Source: an uncultured beta proteobacterium (GTDB taxonomy: Bacteria; Pseudomonadota; Gammaproteobacteria; Burkholderiales; Burkholderiaceae_C). From it: 6,871 bases of DNA. Shown one piece after another: positions 5,361 through 6,871 of the stretch; the first letter of the stretch is position 1, and the number at the start of each line of letters is the position of its first letter. Made by a program: the position numbers and the translations under genes. Under the pieces are notes generated by a model that saw nothing but the letters and a program-made list of their open reading frames with translations, was not told where the DNA came from and ran no database searches. Location of the stretch: assembly GCA_903885415.1 (NCBI GenBank), contig CAISIP010000623.1, positions 1-6,871 on the forward strand, given 5' to 3'.

Positions 5361-6871
5361 CAGGAAGCCAGTCGGGACAGGTCGGCAACCTGGTTCATCG
5401 CGTCGTGCAGCGACTGCAACAAACCGCGCCGGTTCAGGCGCAAATCTATTTCGGGCGCATTGACCATGACCGCGTCAAAGAACGCATCCACCGGGACACG
5501 CAAGGCAGCCAGGGTCTGTAGCGAAGCGGTGTAATCGCCGGCGTCAAATTGGGCCCCGGCCGTGGGACCGAAAGTGCGCAGGGCGGTGTACAAGGCCACT
5601 TCTGCGGGTTCGCGCAACAGCACCTCACTCACATGCGGATCCACCGGAGCTTCCTTCTTGAGGATGTTGCCAATGCGCTTGTTGGCGGCCGCCAACGCAA
5701 GTGCCTCCGGCAAAGCGGCAAAGGCGCGCACCGCGGCCAGGCGCTTTGGCACGCTGGCCCATTCGCCCAGCCTGCGCGCGTGGATGGCGGCGTCGACCTC
5801 GGCGGCCGAGAAGCCGCCGTCGCGCAGGTACCCCTTGAGCCGCTCCAGCATGAATTCGTCCAGTGCGGCGCTCTGATCCTGCAACAGTCCGGGAGCAAAG
5901 GCCGCGAAAGCAATCCGGGTCAGCGCCTGGAAATGCAGCGGCAGCGACAGCTCGACCAACATACGGGCGACGCCCAGGGCGTGGCGGCGCAGCGCGAAAG
6001 GGTCCTTGTCGCCGGTCGGCAGATTGCCGATGCCGAACATGCCGGCGAGAGTCTCCAGCTTATCGGCCAGGGCCAGGACCACGCCGACCTGGTTGCGCGG
6101 CAAAGCGTCTCCTGCAAAGCGCGGCTTGTAATGGTCCTCGATCGCGAAAGAGAGCGCTTCTCCCAAGCCGTCATGGCGCGCGTAGTACCCGCCCATGATC
6201 CCCTGGAGTTCGGGAAATTCGCCGACCATGTCGGTCACCAGGTCAGCCTTTGCCAGCTGGGCGGCCGTGTCGGCGGCGGCGGCCAGCGCCGCGTCGCCCA
6301 GCAGTGCGGCGATCGCGCGGGCAATCGTACGCACCCGCTCGACGCGCTCGCCCTGCGACCCCAGTTTGTTGTGATAGACGACCCGCGACAGGGCCTCGAC
6401 GCGGGCTTGCAGCGGCTTCTTGCGATCCTGGTCGTAAAAGAACTTTGCATCGGCCAGGCGCGGACGCACCACCCGCTCGTTGCCGCCAACGATGGCGCTG
6501 CTGTCCGACGGGCTGATATTGCTGACGACTAGGAAACGGTTCGTGAGCCGGCCCGCTGCGTCGAGCAAGGGAAAGTATTTCTGGTTCGCCTTCATGGTCA
6601 GGATCAGGCATTCCTGCGGCACCTCCAGAAACTGTTCGTCAAAGGAGCACACCAGAATGTTCGGCCGCTCGACCAGTCCAGTCACCTCATCCAGCAGCGC
6701 GTCGTCCTGCACCGCGCGCACGCCTGCGCCAAGCCTCTGGCAGGCCTGCTCCAGTTGGCGCGCAATCTCGGCGCGACGCTCGGCAAAGCCGACGATCACG
6801 GCACCGTCCCGCAGCATGGTTTGGGCGTACTCGTCGGCAGTCCGGATCAGCACCGGCGAGACCTCGGCTTC
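5360..6871 (-). CDS. glyS: Glycyl-tRNA synthetase beta subunit, C-terminal ~503 residues (5' end off window)
   Basis: Beta subunit of the bacterial alpha2beta2 glycyl-tRNA synthetase, which charges tRNA-Gly together with GlyQ. The frame is open to the right edge, where it reads EAEVSPVLIR. A GTG at 6853 lies inside the conserved region and is not the true start. GlyS is usually about 700 residues, so some 200 N-terminal residues lie outside. Diagnostic blocks, numbered from the window edge, are MKANQKYFPLLD (about 93-104), RPRLADAKFFYDQD (about 136-149), HNKLGSQGERVERV (about 167-180), KADLVTDMVGEFPELQGIMG (about 208-227) and FGIGNLPTGDKDPFALRR (about 279-296). The C-terminal ~100 residues match the DALR-like anticodon-binding region, ending DLRLNRRGLLQSLHDAMNQV plus a short tail. 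No frameshift or loss is visible. glyQ would be expected just upstream. The stop overlaps the gmhB start. Confidence 0.96.
   Translation of the reverse strand, partial: EAEVSPVLIRTADEYAQTMLRDGAVIVGFAERRAEIARQLEQACQRLGAGVRAVQDDALLDEVTGLVERPNILVCSFDEQFLEVPQECLILTMKANQKYFPLLDAAGRLTNRFLVVSNISPSDSSAIVGGNERVVRPRLADAKFFYDQDRKKPLQARVEALSRVVYHNKLGSQGERVERVRTIARAIAALLGDAALAAAADTAAQLAKADLVTDMVGEFPELQGIMGGYYARHDGLGEALSFAIEDHYKPRFAGDALPRNQVGVVLALADKLETLAGMFGIGNLPTGDKDPFALRRHALGVARMLVELSLPLHFQALTRIAFAAFAPGLLQDQSAALDEFMLERLKGYLRDGGFSAAEVDAAIHARRLGEWASVPKRLAAVRAFAALPEALALAAANKRIGNILKKEAPVDPHVSEVLLREPAEVALYTALRTFGPTAGAQFDAGDYTASLQTLAALRVPVDAFFDAVMVNAPEIDLRLNRRGLLQSLHDAMNQVADLSRLAS

Noticed and set aside
5549..6532. 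Plus-strand 327-codon open frame opposite glyS
   Set aside because: It is a mirror of a strongly conserved glyS frame with no motif of its own.
6851..6853. GTG at 6853 as a glyS start
   Set aside because: The frame continues open to the window edge with GlyS-like sequence, and a start here would lose about 200 conserved residues.

Overview
The window is GC-rich chromosomal DNA that most resembles a betaproteobacterium, probably of the order Burkholderiales. The main reasons are the gene order glyS-gmhB-plsC-YgjP-like hydrolase and a MerR-type LiuR regulator beside an isovaleryl-CoA dehydrogenase gene. The organism is inferred from gene content and order only. No RNA gene, mobile element, CRISPR array or prophage signature was seen.

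Left half (about 1-3090): a branched-chain amino acid (leucine/isovalerate) catabolic locus built around a MerR-family regulator, liuR (1489-1917, minus). On the minus strand behind liuR lie a PaaI-type hotdog thioesterase (964-1422) and the first ~301 residues of isovaleryl-CoA dehydrogenase (liuA/ivd, 1-904, running off the left edge). Diverging from liuR on the plus strand is a metallo-beta-lactamase-fold hydrolase (2035-3090). A perfect palindrome, acgtttacgtaaacgt, occurs twice: in the gap before the thioesterase (1465-1480) and in the liuR/hydrolase divergent gap (1987-2002). Both copies sit in the same orientation within a 19-bp direct repeat. They are the likely LiuR operators, and they tie the regulator, the thioesterase-dehydrogenase pair and the hydrolase into one regulon.

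Right half (about 3107-6871): a minus-strand housekeeping cluster. In transcription order it is glyS (C-terminal ~503 residues, running off the right edge), gmhB (overlapping glyS by one base, TGATG), plsC-type 1-acylglycerol-3-phosphate acyltransferase, and a YgjP/DUF45 HExxH metal-dependent hydrolase. The close spacing suggests one operon. It combines glycine tRNA charging, ADP-heptose synthesis for LPS, phospholipid synthesis and an accessory hydrolase. The last gene converges on the MBL hydrolase with only 16 bp between stop codons and no visible terminator hairpin.

I see no clearly undescribed system. The most interesting parts are the twin-operator layout of the LiuR divergon and the unassigned MBL hydrolase inside it. 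Coding density is high: no gap exceeds about 120 bp, and all gaps are covered in the entries.
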